Shown here piece by piece: positions 25,960-34,260 of a stretch of DNA of 36,296 bases. The position numbers and the translations under genes were made by a program. Position 1 is the first letter of the stretch; the number at the start of each line of letters is the position of its first letter. The notes beneath the pieces were generated by a model. The model was given only the letters and a program-made list of their open reading frames with translations. It made no database searches and was not told the DNA's origin. Source of the DNA: Modestobacter altitudinis (GTDB lineage Bacteria > Actinomycetota > Actinomycetes > Mycobacteriales > Geodermatophilaceae); assembly GCF_005930475.1 (NCBI RefSeq), contig NZ_SJEW01000049.1, forward strand, positions 1 through 36,296, in the 5' to 3' direction.

Positions 25960-28251
25960 ATGGAGCAGCTACAGCCACCGGCGACGGCGCAGCGCCGACC
26001 AGCCTGGGCGCTGCTGCTCACCCTCGCCCTGTCGGCCCTCTTCGCCACCGGCGTGGGGGAGCGGCCCGCCGGCGTGGCCTGGGACCGGGCCTACGACGTC
26101 GTCCTGTTCAACCTGCCCTACCTCGCCGCCGCCGGGGGCTGCTTCGCCGCGGCCGTCCGGGTGCGCAGCGAGCGGATCGCCTGGTCGGGCTTCGGTGTGG
26201 CGTTGACGCTGAGCGCGGTGGGCAACGCGCTGCGGGTGCTCGCCGCCGGCGTCGACGGCAACGGGCCGACGACCCCGCTGTCGGACGCGGTGACCCTGGC
26301 CGGGTACCTGATGCTCTACGTCTTCGTCGTCGGCATCATCCGGGCCCGGGTGCCGCGCTTCCACCCGAGCATGTGGCTGGACGGCGTCATCGGCGCCCTC
26401 GGCAGCCTCTCCCTCGGCGTCGCCTTCGTGCTGGGCCCCTACCTGTACCCGGACGCCGGTGACCGGGTCGTGGAGCTCACCGAGCTGGTGGGCCCGATCA
26501 CCGACGTGCTGCTGCTGGCCGTGCTGATGGCCGTCGGCTCCATCCTCGGCGTCCGGGTCGACCGCACCCTGCTGGCGCTCGCCGCGGGCCTGTGCTGCGT
26601 CTGCGTCTCCGACATCGTCCTGTTCGCCCTGCAGTACCAAGGTCGCTACGTCGACGGCGGGCCGCTGGAGCTGGGCTGGCTGGCCTGCATGGTCCTGGCG
26701 GCGCTCGCCGCGTCCTGGGCCCGTGAGCACCCCCAGCCGACCGACCCCAACGTCGCCTCCCGGATCGGATGGCGGCTGCTCGCCGTGCCGCTGGTCTGCA
26801 CCGTGGCGAGCCTGTTCGTCCTCGGGTACGGCTGGCTGTACCCGATGCCCACCGTCTCGGCGTACCTGGCGATCGCCTGCGTGCTGGCCGGCATCCTGCG
26901 GATCGCGGTCACCTTCAACGAGGTCCGGGGCTTCAACGAGGTCAAGCTCGAGGCCCGGACCGACGAGCTCACCGGGCTGGCCAACCGCCGCGCCCTGCTG
27001 GCGCGTGCCCAGGTCATCCTCGCCGCAGCCACGCCCAGCCGGCCGGCGGCCCTGCTGCTGCTCGACCTCGACGGGTTCAAGGAGGTCAACGACAGCCTCG
27101 GGCACCCCGCCGGCGACGACCTGCTGCGCCAGGTGGGGCCGCGGCTCCGCAGCGCGCTGCGGGCCGAGGACGTGCTCGCCCGGCTCGGCGGCGACGAGTT
27201 CGCCGTCATGGTGCCCGACACCAGCCTCGCGGAGGCGCAGGCGCTGGCCCACCGGCTGCGCGAGCTGCTGCTCCAGCCGTTCACCGTCGAGGGGATCCGA
27301 CTGCACGTCGGCGTCAGCATCGGCGTGTCGACCGCCCCGGTCCCCGCCGCCAGCGTGCAGGAGCTGCTGCGCTCCGCCGACGTGGCGATGTACACGGCCA
27401 AGAGCGCCCGGGAGGGCGTGCACGTCCACGTCCCGGACACCGCCAAGTCCGCCGGCGACCGGCTGCGCACCATGGAGGAGCTGCGGACCGCGCTCACCGA
27501 CGACGAGCTCGTCGTGTTCCTGCAGCCCCAGGTGGACCTGCGGGACGGGACCGTCGTCGGGGCCGAGGCGCTGGTCCGGTGGCAGCACCCGACCCGCGGG
27601 CTGCTCTCCCCGGCCGACCTGCTGCCCGCCGCGGAGCAGGCCGGGCTGCTGGGGCCGCTCACCGACCACGTGCTGGAGCTGGCACTGTCCGCGGCCGGCC
27701 GGTGGTGGACCGAGCAGCAGGTGGCGGTGTCGGTGAACCTGACGGCGGCCAGCGTCACGGACCTGGACCTGCCGAGCAAGGTCTCCGCCGCCCTGCTCCG
27801 GCACGGGCTGCCGCCGCGGGCGCTGACGCTCGAGTTGGTCGAGGACACGCTCATGGCCGATCCGGAGCGGGGCCGGGCCGTGCTGGGCGACCTGCGCCGG
27901 CTGGGCGTCCGGACGTCGATCGACGACTACGGCACCGGCTACAGCTCGCTGGCCTACCTGCGCAACCTGCCCGCCGACGAGCTCAAGCTGGACCGAAGCC
28001 TGACGGCGGAGGTCGACTGCGACCCCCGTGCCGCCGCCATCGTGCGGCACACGGTGGCGCTCGCCCACGACCTCGGGCTGAGTCTGGTGGCCGAGGGCGT
28101 GGAGGACGTCGCGACCGGCGCCGTGCTCGCCGCGCTCGGCTGCGACGTGGCCCAGGGGTACGCGATCGCCCGCCCGATGCCCGTCGACGACTTCCTCAGC
28201 TGGTTGGCCGCCGCCGCTGCCACCGTCGGGCTGGACCAGACGGCCGTCTGA
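25960..28251 (+). CDS. Membrane GGDEF-EAL protein (c-di-GMP turnover)
   Basis: This is a membrane protein that should make and/or break cyclic di-GMP. ATG at 25960 (763 residues) is preferred because GGAGG precedes it at a long 14-base spacing; an in-frame GTG at 25903 (782 residues) has no ribosome site. The first 300 residues contain about nine hydrophobic helices, an uncharacterised sensor region. The GGDEF domain is intact (GGDEF 410-414), with an allosteric I-site RAED five residues before it. The EAL domain is intact (EAL 536-538), with QPQVDL, DDYGTGYSSL and the QGY motif. Both activities are therefore possible. It sits just outside the island and 109 bases before the decarboxylase-like gene, same strand. 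Confidence 0.92.
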   Translation: MEQLQPPATAQRRPAWALLLTLALSALFATGVGERPAGVAWDRAYDVVLFNLPYLAAAGGCFAAAVRVRSERIAWSGFGVALTLSAVGNALRVLAAGVDGNGPTTPLSDAVTLAGYLMLYVFVVGIIRARVPRFHPSMWLDGVIGALGSLSLGVAFVLGPYLYPDAGDRVVELTELVGPITDVLLLAVLMAVGSILGVRVDRTLLALAAGLCCVCVSDIVLFALQYQGRYVDGGPLELGWLACMVLAALAASWAREHPQPTDPNVASRIGWRLLAVPLVCTVASLFVLGYGWLYPMPTVSAYLAIACVLAGILRIAVTFNEVRGFNEVKLEARTDELTGLANRRALLARAQVILAAATPSRPAALLLLDLDGFKEVNDSLGHPAGDDLLRQVGPRLRSALRAEDVLARLGGDEFAVMVPDTSLAEAQALAHRLRELLLQPFTVEGIRLHVGVSIGVSTAPVPAASVQELLRSADVAMYTAKSAREGVHVHVPDTAKSAGDRLRTMEELRTALTDDELVVFLQPQVDLRDGTVVGAEALVRWQHPTRGLLSPADLLPAAEQAGLLGPLTDHVLELALSAAGRWWTEQQVAVSVNLTAASVTDLDLPSKVSAALLRHGLPPRALTLELVEDTLMADPERGRAVLGDLRRLGVRTSIDDYGTGYSSLAYLRNLPADELKLDRSLTAEVDCDPRAAAIVRHTVALAHDLGLSLVAEGVEDVATGAVLAALGCDVAQGYAIARPMPVDDFLSWLAAAAATVGLDQTAV

Positions 28252-28360
28252 CCCCGGGGACGATCCGACCAGGTGGGACCGCCGACTTCGGCAGATCTCA
28301 CCAGCGGACACGCCGCGCAGCTCGGGTGCCGTCTGCTGTCGACGCAGCACGCTGGGTGGC

Positions 28361-28795
28361 GTGACAGCATCCCCGATCACCGCCACCGACCTCGCCCGAC
28401 CGCACCTCTTCGGCACCGGCGACCGGCAGTCGCTGCAGCCGGGGACCGACCCGTGGCGCGACCTCGCACCGGACATCCTCCGCCAGCGGCTGGTCGTCGA
28501 AGGGGTCCCCGCCGGTCCGATCGACGACGAGCTGATCCGCAGCTACCTGTCCGCGCTGTCCCGCGCCGTCGACATGGTGCAGCTCATCGAGCCGGTGACG
28601 CACCGCTCCGACCTGTACGGCTGGGCGGGCTGGATCCACTGGGAGACCTCGGGCGCGCACTTCTACGCCTGGGAGCAGCCGCGGCTGTTCTTCTCGGTGG
28701 ACCTCTACACCTGCAAGGCCTTCGACGTGGACACCGCCGTCTCCTTCACCCAGGACTTCCTCTCCGCGAGCACGATCGTCGCGAAGTCCTTCTGA
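28361..28795 (+). CDS. S-adenosylmethionine decarboxylase-like protein (divergent SpeD)
   Basis: This is a 144-residue protein resembling pyruvoyl-dependent AdoMet decarboxylase. VDLYTC (113-118) matches the family's DLFTC segment with its catalytic Cys (C118). W104 matches the family Trp, and S97 falls where the self-cleaving serine should be, seven residues before it. The canonical Glu-Ser-His is changed to ETSGAH, so the scissile bond would be Thr-Ser, and the processing His two residues before the Trp is a Tyr. Function may thus differ from polyamine synthesis: some SpeD relatives decarboxylate other amino acids. Residues 16-22 are LFGTGDR, also found in the next protein. GTG start with a weak GGGTGG nearby. 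Probably one operon with the following gene. Confidence 0.7.
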   Translation: MTASPITATDLARPHLFGTGDRQSLQPGTDPWRDLAPDILRQRLVVEGVPAGPIDDELIRSYLSALSRAVDMVQLIEPVTHRSDLYGWAGWIHWETSGAHFYAWEQPRLFFSVDLYTCKAFDVDTAVSFTQDFLSASTIVAKSF

Positions 28796-28805
28796 GGTGG
28801 AGACG

Positions 28806-29600
28806 ATGCCTCCGACACCGGTCGGCCCCCAGCTGTTCGGCACCGGCGACCGCCGGCCGGTCCAGGCCGGACCGGCGCGCGACCACGGCACGGCGGCCAG
28901 CCGGCTGCGGTTGGTGGTCGCCGACACCGCTGCGGAGGTGCATGCCGCTCAGGCCCTGGAGGCCGAGGTCTTCCTCGACTCGTTCGACAACACCGCGGAG
29001 GTCATGGAGCAGGAGTACGGCCGCTACGCGGACCGCTCCCGCTACGTCGTGGTCCTGGACGACTCCGACGGGTCGGCGCTGGGGATGATGCGGCTGATCG
29101 TCCCGGACACGACGGGTGAGCTGAAGACGCTGACCGACGTGGCCGGCCCGCCCTGGCAGCTGCCCGTGCCGGACTCGCTGTGGTCCGCCGGTCTCGCCGG
29201 CCGGCCGGTCTGGGACGTCGCCACCCTCGCCGTCGCCCGGGGGCACCGCAGCGGCGCCGGCCGCGGCGAGGTCACCCTCGCGCTCTGCCACGGCCTCTAC
29301 CGGTACTCCCGGGCCAGTGGGGTCGAGGGCTGGGTCACCGTCCTGGACGACCGGGTCCTGCGGCTGCTCCGGATGCTGGGGGTGCCGTGGACCGCGATGC
29401 CGGGCGCGGGGTCGGAGTACTACCTGGGCTCCCCGGCCAGCACGCCGTGCGTCTGCCTGCTGGACGCCATCGCCCCGAACATGCGGGCCCGCCGGCCCGA
29501 CGTGGCCCCGGCGATGCTCGACGGTGACCTGCGCACCATCTCCGCCGACCCGGCGGACCTGCACCCCGGTCGGGGCGTGAGCCTGACCAGGGTGCCGTGA
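28806..29600 (+). CDS. LuxI/FeeM-like N-acyltransferase (GNAT fold)
   Basis: This is a 264-residue protein that looks like an autoinducer synthase or N-acyl amino acid synthase. ATG at 28806 follows GAGGTGG; an in-frame GTG at 28797 would add three residues. The core reads LEAEVFLDSF (F56), MEQEYGRYADRSRYVVVLD (E70) and ALGMMRLIVP (R96), the LuxI/FeeM spacing. WDVATLAVARGHRSG follows, then a helix pair and YYLGSP. LuxI enzymes use AdoMet and an acyl carrier; FeeM-type enzymes acylate amino acids. Which applies is unknown. Residues 10-16 are LFGTGDR, as in the upstream decarboxylase-like protein. Ten bases separate the two genes. Confidence 0.65.
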   Translation: MPPTPVGPQLFGTGDRRPVQAGPARDHGTAASRLRLVVADTAAEVHAAQALEAEVFLDSFDNTAEVMEQEYGRYADRSRYVVVLDDSDGSALGMMRLIVPDTTGELKTLTDVAGPPWQLPVPDSLWSAGLAGRPVWDVATLAVARGHRSGAGRGEVTLALCHGLYRYSRASGVEGWVTVLDDRVLRLLRMLGVPWTAMPGAGSEYYLGSPASTPCVCLLDAIAPNMRARRPDVAPAMLDGDLRTISADPADLHPGRGVSLTRVP

Positions 29601-29610
29601 CGCCCCGGGG

Positions 29611-31227
29611 TCAGCGCCGGCGGCGGGTCCCGAAGATCCCGCGGGTGACCTCCCGGCCCAACGCCGAGGCGGCCGACCGGGCGAAGGAGCGGAAGGCCGA
29701 GGACTTGAGCACCTGCCCCAGGACGCCGTCGTCAGCGGGCTCCGGCTGGGTGCGCCGCCGTGCGCGGGGAGCGGGGTCGTCGGCCCGCTCCCGCTCGGGT
29801 GCCGGTGCCCGGCGGGGGACCGGCGCCGGCTCCGGCGGGGCCATCCGCGCGGCCAGCCGCTCGTAGGCGGAGTCGCGGTCCAGCGGGGTGCCGTACCGCG
29901 CCTGCAACGGGGACGCCGCGACCGCCTGCTGCTGGGCGGCCGGGTCCAGCGGGGCCATCGCCGACCGCGGCGCACGGAGCATGGTCCAGGCGACCGGCGT
30001 CGGTGCCCCCCGCTCGCTGAGCACCGTGATCACCGCCTCGCCGGTGCCGAGCGCGCCCAGCGTCTCGGCGATGTCGTAGGCGTCGGTCTTCGGGTAGGTG
30101 CGCACCGTCTTCTTCAGCGCGTCGGCGTCCTCCGGGGTGAAGGACCGCAGCGCGTGCTGCACCCGGTTGCCCAGCTGGCCGAGGACCGGCGTCGGCACGT
30201 CCGTGGGGTTCTGGGTGACGAAGAAGATCCCCACGCCCTTGGACCGGATCAGCCGCACCGTCTGGGTCACCGTCTCCAGGAACGCCTTGCTGGCGCCGGT
30301 GAACAGCAGGTGCGCCTCGTCGAAGAAGAAGACCAGCTTCGGCCGGTCGGTGTCCCCGACCTCGGGCAGCTCCTCGAACAGGTCGGCGAGCAGCCACATC
30401 AGGAAGGTGGAGAACAGCCGCGGCCGGTCCTGCAGCTCGCTGAGCTCGACCGCGGTGATGACCCCGCGCCCGTCCGGCGTCGTCCGCAGCAGGTCGGAGG
30501 TCTCCCACTCCGGCTCGCCGAAGAAGACGTCGCCGCCACCGTCCTCCAGCGTGACCAGCTCGCGGAGGATGACGCCCGCGGTGGCCCGGGACAGCCCGCC
30601 CAGCTGCTCCAGGTCGGGCTTGCCCGCGTTGCTGGTCAGCCAGCTGATCACCGCGCGGAGGTCCTTGAGGTCGAGCAGCGGCAGCCCGGCGGAGTCCGCG
30701 TGGTGGAACACCAGGCCGAGGGAGCTGGTCTGGGTGGCGTTGAGGTCCATGACCTTGCTCAGCAGCAGCGGGCCGAAGCTGGTGACCGTCGCGCGCAGCG
30801 GCACGCCGGTGCCCAGGCCGCCCAGCGCCAGGTACTCCACGGGGAACCCGGTCGGCGTCCAGTCGTCGGCGGTGTCCGCGGCGCGCCGGGTGACCCGGTC
30901 ACCGGACTCGCCGGGGCGGGCCAGACCGCTCAGGTCGCCCTTGACGTCGGCGAGCACGACGGGCACGCCCTGCGCCGAGAGCTGCTCGGCCAGCAGCTGC
31001 AGGGTCTTGGTCTTCCCGGTGCCGGTGGCCCCGGCGATCAACCCGTGCCGGTTCATCATCGACAGCGGGACGCGGACCTGCGCCGTGGGGTGCGGGACGC
31101 CGCCGTGGACGACCGAGCCGAACTCCAGCGCGGGCCCCGGGAAGTCGTAGCCGGCCGCGATCTCGCCGGCCACGGGGTCGGTCGCGGTGACCGGGTCGGC
31201 GGTGGCCTGCTCGTCAGGTGTGGTCAC
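29611..31227 (-). CDS. HerA-like ATPase, DUF853 (YjgR-like)
   Basis: This is a 538-residue P-loop ATPase of the FtsK/HerA group. Walker A is GATGTGKT (66-73) and Walker B is LVFFFDEAH (D303, E304). VTQNPTDVPTPVLGQLGNRVQHALRSF is the DUF853 signature. The C-terminal 100 residues are Pro/Arg-rich and disordered, ending in a basic tail. The cellular role of this family is not settled; DNA translocation or helicase activity is the usual guess. GTG start at 31227. It converges with the acyltransferase gene and follows ppa on the same strand at a distance of 135 bases, with a palindromic repeat between. Confidence 0.88.
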   Translation of the reverse strand: MTTPDEQATADPVTATDPVAGEIAAGYDFPGPALEFGSVVHGGVPHPTAQVRVPLSMMNRHGLIAGATGTGKTKTLQLLAEQLSAQGVPVVLADVKGDLSGLARPGESGDRVTRRAADTADDWTPTGFPVEYLALGGLGTGVPLRATVTSFGPLLLSKVMDLNATQTSSLGLVFHHADSAGLPLLDLKDLRAVISWLTSNAGKPDLEQLGGLSRATAGVILRELVTLEDGGGDVFFGEPEWETSDLLRTTPDGRGVITAVELSELQDRPRLFSTFLMWLLADLFEELPEVGDTDRPKLVFFFDEAHLLFTGASKAFLETVTQTVRLIRSKGVGIFFVTQNPTDVPTPVLGQLGNRVQHALRSFTPEDADALKKTVRTYPKTDAYDIAETLGALGTGEAVITVLSERGAPTPVAWTMLRAPRSAMAPLDPAAQQQAVAASPLQARYGTPLDRDSAYERLAARMAPPEPAPVPRRAPAPERERADDPAPRARRRTQPEPADDGVLGQVLKSSAFRSFARSAASALGREVTRGIFGTRRRR

Positions 31228-31299
31228 GTCGTCCGTTCGGTCCAGGTGGGCACGTCGGAGGACAGCCTGCCCGGCACCGTCGGCGGTCGGTGCGTGCTC

Positions 31300-31360
31300 G
31301 GACGGCCCTCCTGCAGGGCCCCGCCGCGAGCGTGCGAGTGGTGGGGGAAGGAGGGCCCTT
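31300..31360 (-). repeat. Dispersed palindromic repeat, copy 2 (after ppa)
   Basis: Read on the minus strand it starts AAGGGCCCTCCTTCCCCC and ends TGCAGGAGGGCCGTCC, with arms GGCCCTCC/GGAGGGCC. It begins two bases after the ppa stop. The last block is identical to the end of copy 3, and the central CACCACTCGC block matches copy 1. Confidence 0.6.
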
Positions 31361-31362
31361 GC

Positions 31363-31854
31363 TCAGTGCAGCGGGGTGTCGATCGCGCGCTGGCGGGACG
31401 CCTCGATCTCGGCCTCGGCCTCGGCCCGCCCGACCCACTCGGCGCCCTCGACCGACTTGCCCGGCTCGAGGTCCTTGTAGGTCTCGAAGAAGTGCTGGAT
31501 CTCCAGCCGGTCGAACTCCGACACGTCGTTGATGTCCTGCAGGTGGGCCATCCGGGGGTCCGTCGCGGGGACGGTGAGGACCTTGTCGTCCCCGCCGGCC
31601 TCGTCGGTCATCCGGAACATGCCGATGGCCCGGCAGGTGATGAGGCACCCCGGGAAGGTCGGCTCCTCCAGGAGCACGAGGGCATCGAGCGGGTCACCGT
31701 CCATCCCGAGCGTCTCCTCGACGTACCCGTAGTCGGCCGGGTACCTGGTCGAGGTGAACAGCATCCGGTCGAGCCGGATGCGTCCGGTGGCGTGGTCCAG
31801 CTCGTACTTGTTCCGCTGGCCCTTGGGGATCTCTACCGTCACGTCGAACTGCAC
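31363..31854 (-). CDS. ppa: Inorganic pyrophosphatase, family I
   Basis: This is a soluble enzyme that hydrolyses pyrophosphate to two phosphates and drives biosynthetic reactions. It has 163 residues, the usual bacterial length. The family signature DGDPLD is at 52-57 (metal-binding D52, D54, D57). [12 protein letters not shown] (9-20) and [13 protein letters not shown] are the other active-site segments. The start is GTG at 31854. It is transcribed away from dacB, the same arrangement as Rv3628/Rv3627c. The window also holds the membrane pyrophosphatase hppA, so this organism has two pyrophosphate sinks. Confidence 0.95.
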   Translation of the reverse strand: MQFDVTVEIPKGQRNKYELDHATGRIRLDRMLFTSTRYPADYGYVEETLGMDGDPLDALVLLEEPTFPGCLITCRAIGMFRMTDEAGGDDKVLTVPATDPRMAHLQDINDVSEFDRLEIQHFFETYKDLEPGKSVEGAEWVGRAEAEAEIEASRQRAIDTPLH

Positions 31855-31908
31855 GCCGATAGTCTGTCCTACGACGGACCGCCGCGTCGGCGGAGGTCAC
31901 TCCAGGGG
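31855..31908. promoter_or_regulatory. Divergent ppa/dacB promoter region
   Basis: Only 54 bases separate the two divergent starts, so both promoters must overlap here. Candidate -10 boxes are TAGTCT (plus, 31860-31865) and TAGGAC (minus, about 31873-31868). GGAGG (31892-31896) serves dacB. Confidence 0.35.
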
Positions 31909-34185
31909 GTGGGGGAGATCGCGGCGAGGCCGGGCGAGGAGTCCGACGGGGGAGCGCCGGAGGGGTCCGCCGACGAGGCAGCGGCACCCGCGCCACCGCC
32001 CGCCGAGGGGCCAGGGCCCCCCGGCTCCGAGATCCCGGAGCCGGTGGACGACGTCCGGTCCCACGACGACGTCGTGGAGCCCGATGGTGAGGCCGTGCCG
32101 GCCGCGGGCGGAGATGCCGGCGACGAGGCGCAGCGGGCGGCAGACCAGGCCGCTGCCGACCTCGCCGCGGTGAAGCAGTGGGCGGCCGAGCGGGCCGCCG
32201 CCGAGCGCGCGGCCGGCCAGGCCGCCGACGAGGCCGCCGCCGCGCAGGCGGCAGCCGACGAGGCCGAGCTGGAGCGCGCGCGGGCCGAGCAGGCCGCCGC
32301 CGACCTGGCGGCGGTCCGGGAGTGGGCCGCTCAGCGTGCCGCCGCTGAGCAGGCAGCCGAGGAGCAGGCCGCCCAGGCCCGCGCGGATGCCGAGCAGGCC
32401 GCCGCTGACCGCGCCGCTGCGGAGCAGGCCGAGGCCGAGCGGTTCGCCGCCGACCGCGCCGCCGCCGACCGCGCCGCCGCCGGGGAGGCCGCGGTGCTGG
32501 CCGCCGAGCGGGCGGCGCACCAGCGGGAGGTCGCCGAGCAGGCAGCCACGGCGCAGCGGGCAGCCGAGCAGAAGGCGGCGGCCGAACGCGCCGACGTCGC
32601 GCGCGCTCAGGTGGAGTGGGCCGCCGGCCGCCACGCGGCGGCCGCCCAGCCGGCCACGCAGACGCCGGTCGAACCCGCGCAGCGGACCCCGCGACCCCGA
32701 CCCACCCCCGGTCCCCGGGCACGGGGCGCGTCCGCCGCGCCGCCCCCGGGCCGACGCCTCGCGGAGCGGCCCCCGCACGACGGCGACGACCGACCCGGGC
32801 GGACGCGCAGCCGGCGGCGGGTGGTGCTGGTCGCCGCCCTGCTCGCCCTCGTGCTGGTCGCTGCCGGGGTGCTGGTGACGCTGCGGCTGACCGACCGCGG
32901 CGGGTCGACCGTCGCCGAGGACGCCGAGCAGGTGCCCGATGCCGTGCTGCCCGAGCTCAGCGGCCCCGGTCCGGTGCTCACCGAGCTCAGCGCCGACGCG
33001 CCGCTGCCCGACCCCACCGTCCTCGCCGGCGTGCTGTCCCCGCTGCTCGCGGCGCCGGCCATCGGCGGAGGGCTGTCCGCGCAGGTCGTCGACGTGGCCA
33101 CCGGTCAGGTGCTCTTCGACCAGGACGCCGCGGACCCGAGCACCCCGGCCTCCACCGCCAAGCTGCTCACCGGCCTGGCCGTGCTGACCACCTTGGACCC
33201 GACCGACACCCTCACCACCACGGTCGTCGCCGGCAGCACGCCCGGGCAGGTCGTCCTCGTCGGCGGGGGAGACCCGACGCTGTCCAGCACCGCCCCGTCC
33301 ACCGACTACCCGGGCGCGGCCACCGTCGCCGACCTGGCCGCCCAGGTGGGCCAGGCGCTCGGCGGCCAGCCGGTCACCGGCGTCGTGGTGGACAACTCGC
33401 TGTTCACCGGCCCGCTGACCGCCTCCGGCTGGGGCGCTGACGACGCCCCGTCCAGCTACGCCGCCCCGGTGACGGCGACCGCCGTCGACGGCGCCCGCGT
33501 CGAGCCGGGGGAGAGCCAGCGCAGCGGGTCGCCGGGCACCGACGCCGGGCGGGCGCTGGCGGCGGCCCTCGGTGCGCCGGACGTCCCGGTCGAGCTGGGC
33601 CAGGCCCCGGCCGGCGCCCCGACGCTGGGCACCGTGGAGTCCGCCCCGATCGACCGGCTGGTCGAGGAGGCGCTGAACGCCTCGGACAACCTGCTGGCCG
33701 AGTCCCTCGGCCGGCAGGTGGCCATCGCCCGCGGCCTGCCGGCCAGCTTCGACGGTGCCGCCGAGGCGATCACCGCGGCCCTGACCGACGCCGGGCTGGA
33801 CACCACCGGGATGGACGTCCACGACGCCAGCGGCCTGTCCCAGGACGACCGGGTGCCCGCTCAGCTGCTGGTGGACGTCGTCCGGGTCGCCGCCGACGGG
33901 AGCATCGACCACGCCGACGGGCTGCTGTCCGGCCTGCCGGTGGCCGGCTACGACGGGACGCTGGCGGAGCGGGTCGTCGCAGGCGGCCAGGCCGGGCCGG
34001 GCACGGTGCGCGCCAAGACCGGCACCCTGCTGGGCACCAACGACCTGGCCGGGACCGTGCTCACCGCCGACGGCCGGCTGCTGGCCTTCGCCGTCATGGC
34101 CGACGGCACGGTCGGCAGCCTCACCGCGGGGGAGGGGTCGCTGGACGTCGTCGCCGACGCCCTGGCCGGCTGCGGCTGCCGGTGA
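31909..34185 (+). CDS. dacB: D-alanyl-D-alanine carboxypeptidase/endopeptidase (PBP4 type) with coiled-coil N-terminus
   Basis: This is a cell-wall enzyme that trims or cuts peptidoglycan cross-links. GTG at 31909 (758 residues) is chosen because of GGAGG at 31892-31896 and because the frame further upstream is antisense to ppa. Residues about 70-245 are an Ala/Glu/Gln-rich coiled coil with an internal repeat (QAAADLAAVKQWAAERAA and QAAADLAAVREWAAQRAA). After a Pro/Arg-rich linker, one membrane helix (about 305-326) anchors the protein. The outside domain has the SxxK motif S415-K418 (STAK), SDN 592-594 and KTG 703-705, so it should be active. Typical homologues are about 450-500 residues; the extra length is the cytoplasmic coiled coil. 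It is equivalent to Rv3627c. Confidence 0.9.
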   Translation: MGEIAARPGEESDGGAPEGSADEAAAPAPPPAEGPGPPGSEIPEPVDDVRSHDDVVEPDGEAVPAAGGDAGDEAQRAADQAAADLAAVKQWAAERAAAERAAGQAADEAAAAQAAADEAELERARAEQAAADLAAVREWAAQRAAAEQAAEEQAAQARADAEQAAADRAAAEQAEAERFAADRAAADRAAAGEAAVLAAERAAHQREVAEQAATAQRAAEQKAAAERADVARAQVEWAAGRHAAAAQPATQTPVEPAQRTPRPRPTPGPRARGASAAPPPGRRLAERPPHDGDDRPGRTRSRRRVVLVAALLALVLVAAGVLVTLRLTDRGGSTVAEDAEQVPDAVLPELSGPGPVLTELSADAPLPDPTVLAGVLSPLLAAPAIGGGLSAQVVDVATGQVLFDQDAADPSTPASTAKLLTGLAVLTTLDPTDTLTTTVVAGSTPGQVVLVGGGDPTLSSTAPSTDYPGAATVADLAAQVGQALGGQPVTGVVVDNSLFTGPLTASGWGADDAPSSYAAPVTATAVDGARVEPGESQRSGSPGTDAGRALAAALGAPDVPVELGQAPAGAPTLGTVESAPIDRLVEEALNASDNLLAESLGRQVAIARGLPASFDGAAEAITAALTDAGLDTTGMDVHDASGLSQDDRVPAQLLVDVVRVAADGSIDHADGLLSGLPVAGYDGTLAERVVAGGQAGPGTVRAKTGTLLGTNDLAGTVLTADGRLLAFAVMADGTVGSLTAGEGSLDVVADALAGCGCR

Positions 34186-34246
34186 AGGACCCTCCTGCCC
34201 CCCACCCCCCGCGGGCTCGGGGCGGGCCCCTGCAGGAGGGCCGTCC
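34184..34246 (+). repeat. Dispersed palindromic repeat, copy 3 (after dacB)
   Basis: It starts GAAGGACCCTCCTGC, overlapping the dacB stop, and ends GCAGGAGGGCCGTCC. The arms CCCTCCTGC/GCAGGAGGG give nine perfect pairs around a GC-rich middle. It is likely to terminate dacB transcription before the metalloprotease gene. Confidence 0.6.
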
Positions 34247-34260
34247 CGTACGGTGAGGTG

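Noticed and set aside
32119-32645. Ala-rich repeat considered as a separate gene or DNA repeat
   Set aside because: It is in frame with the dacB transmembrane and catalytic domains, with no stop or new ribosome site between.
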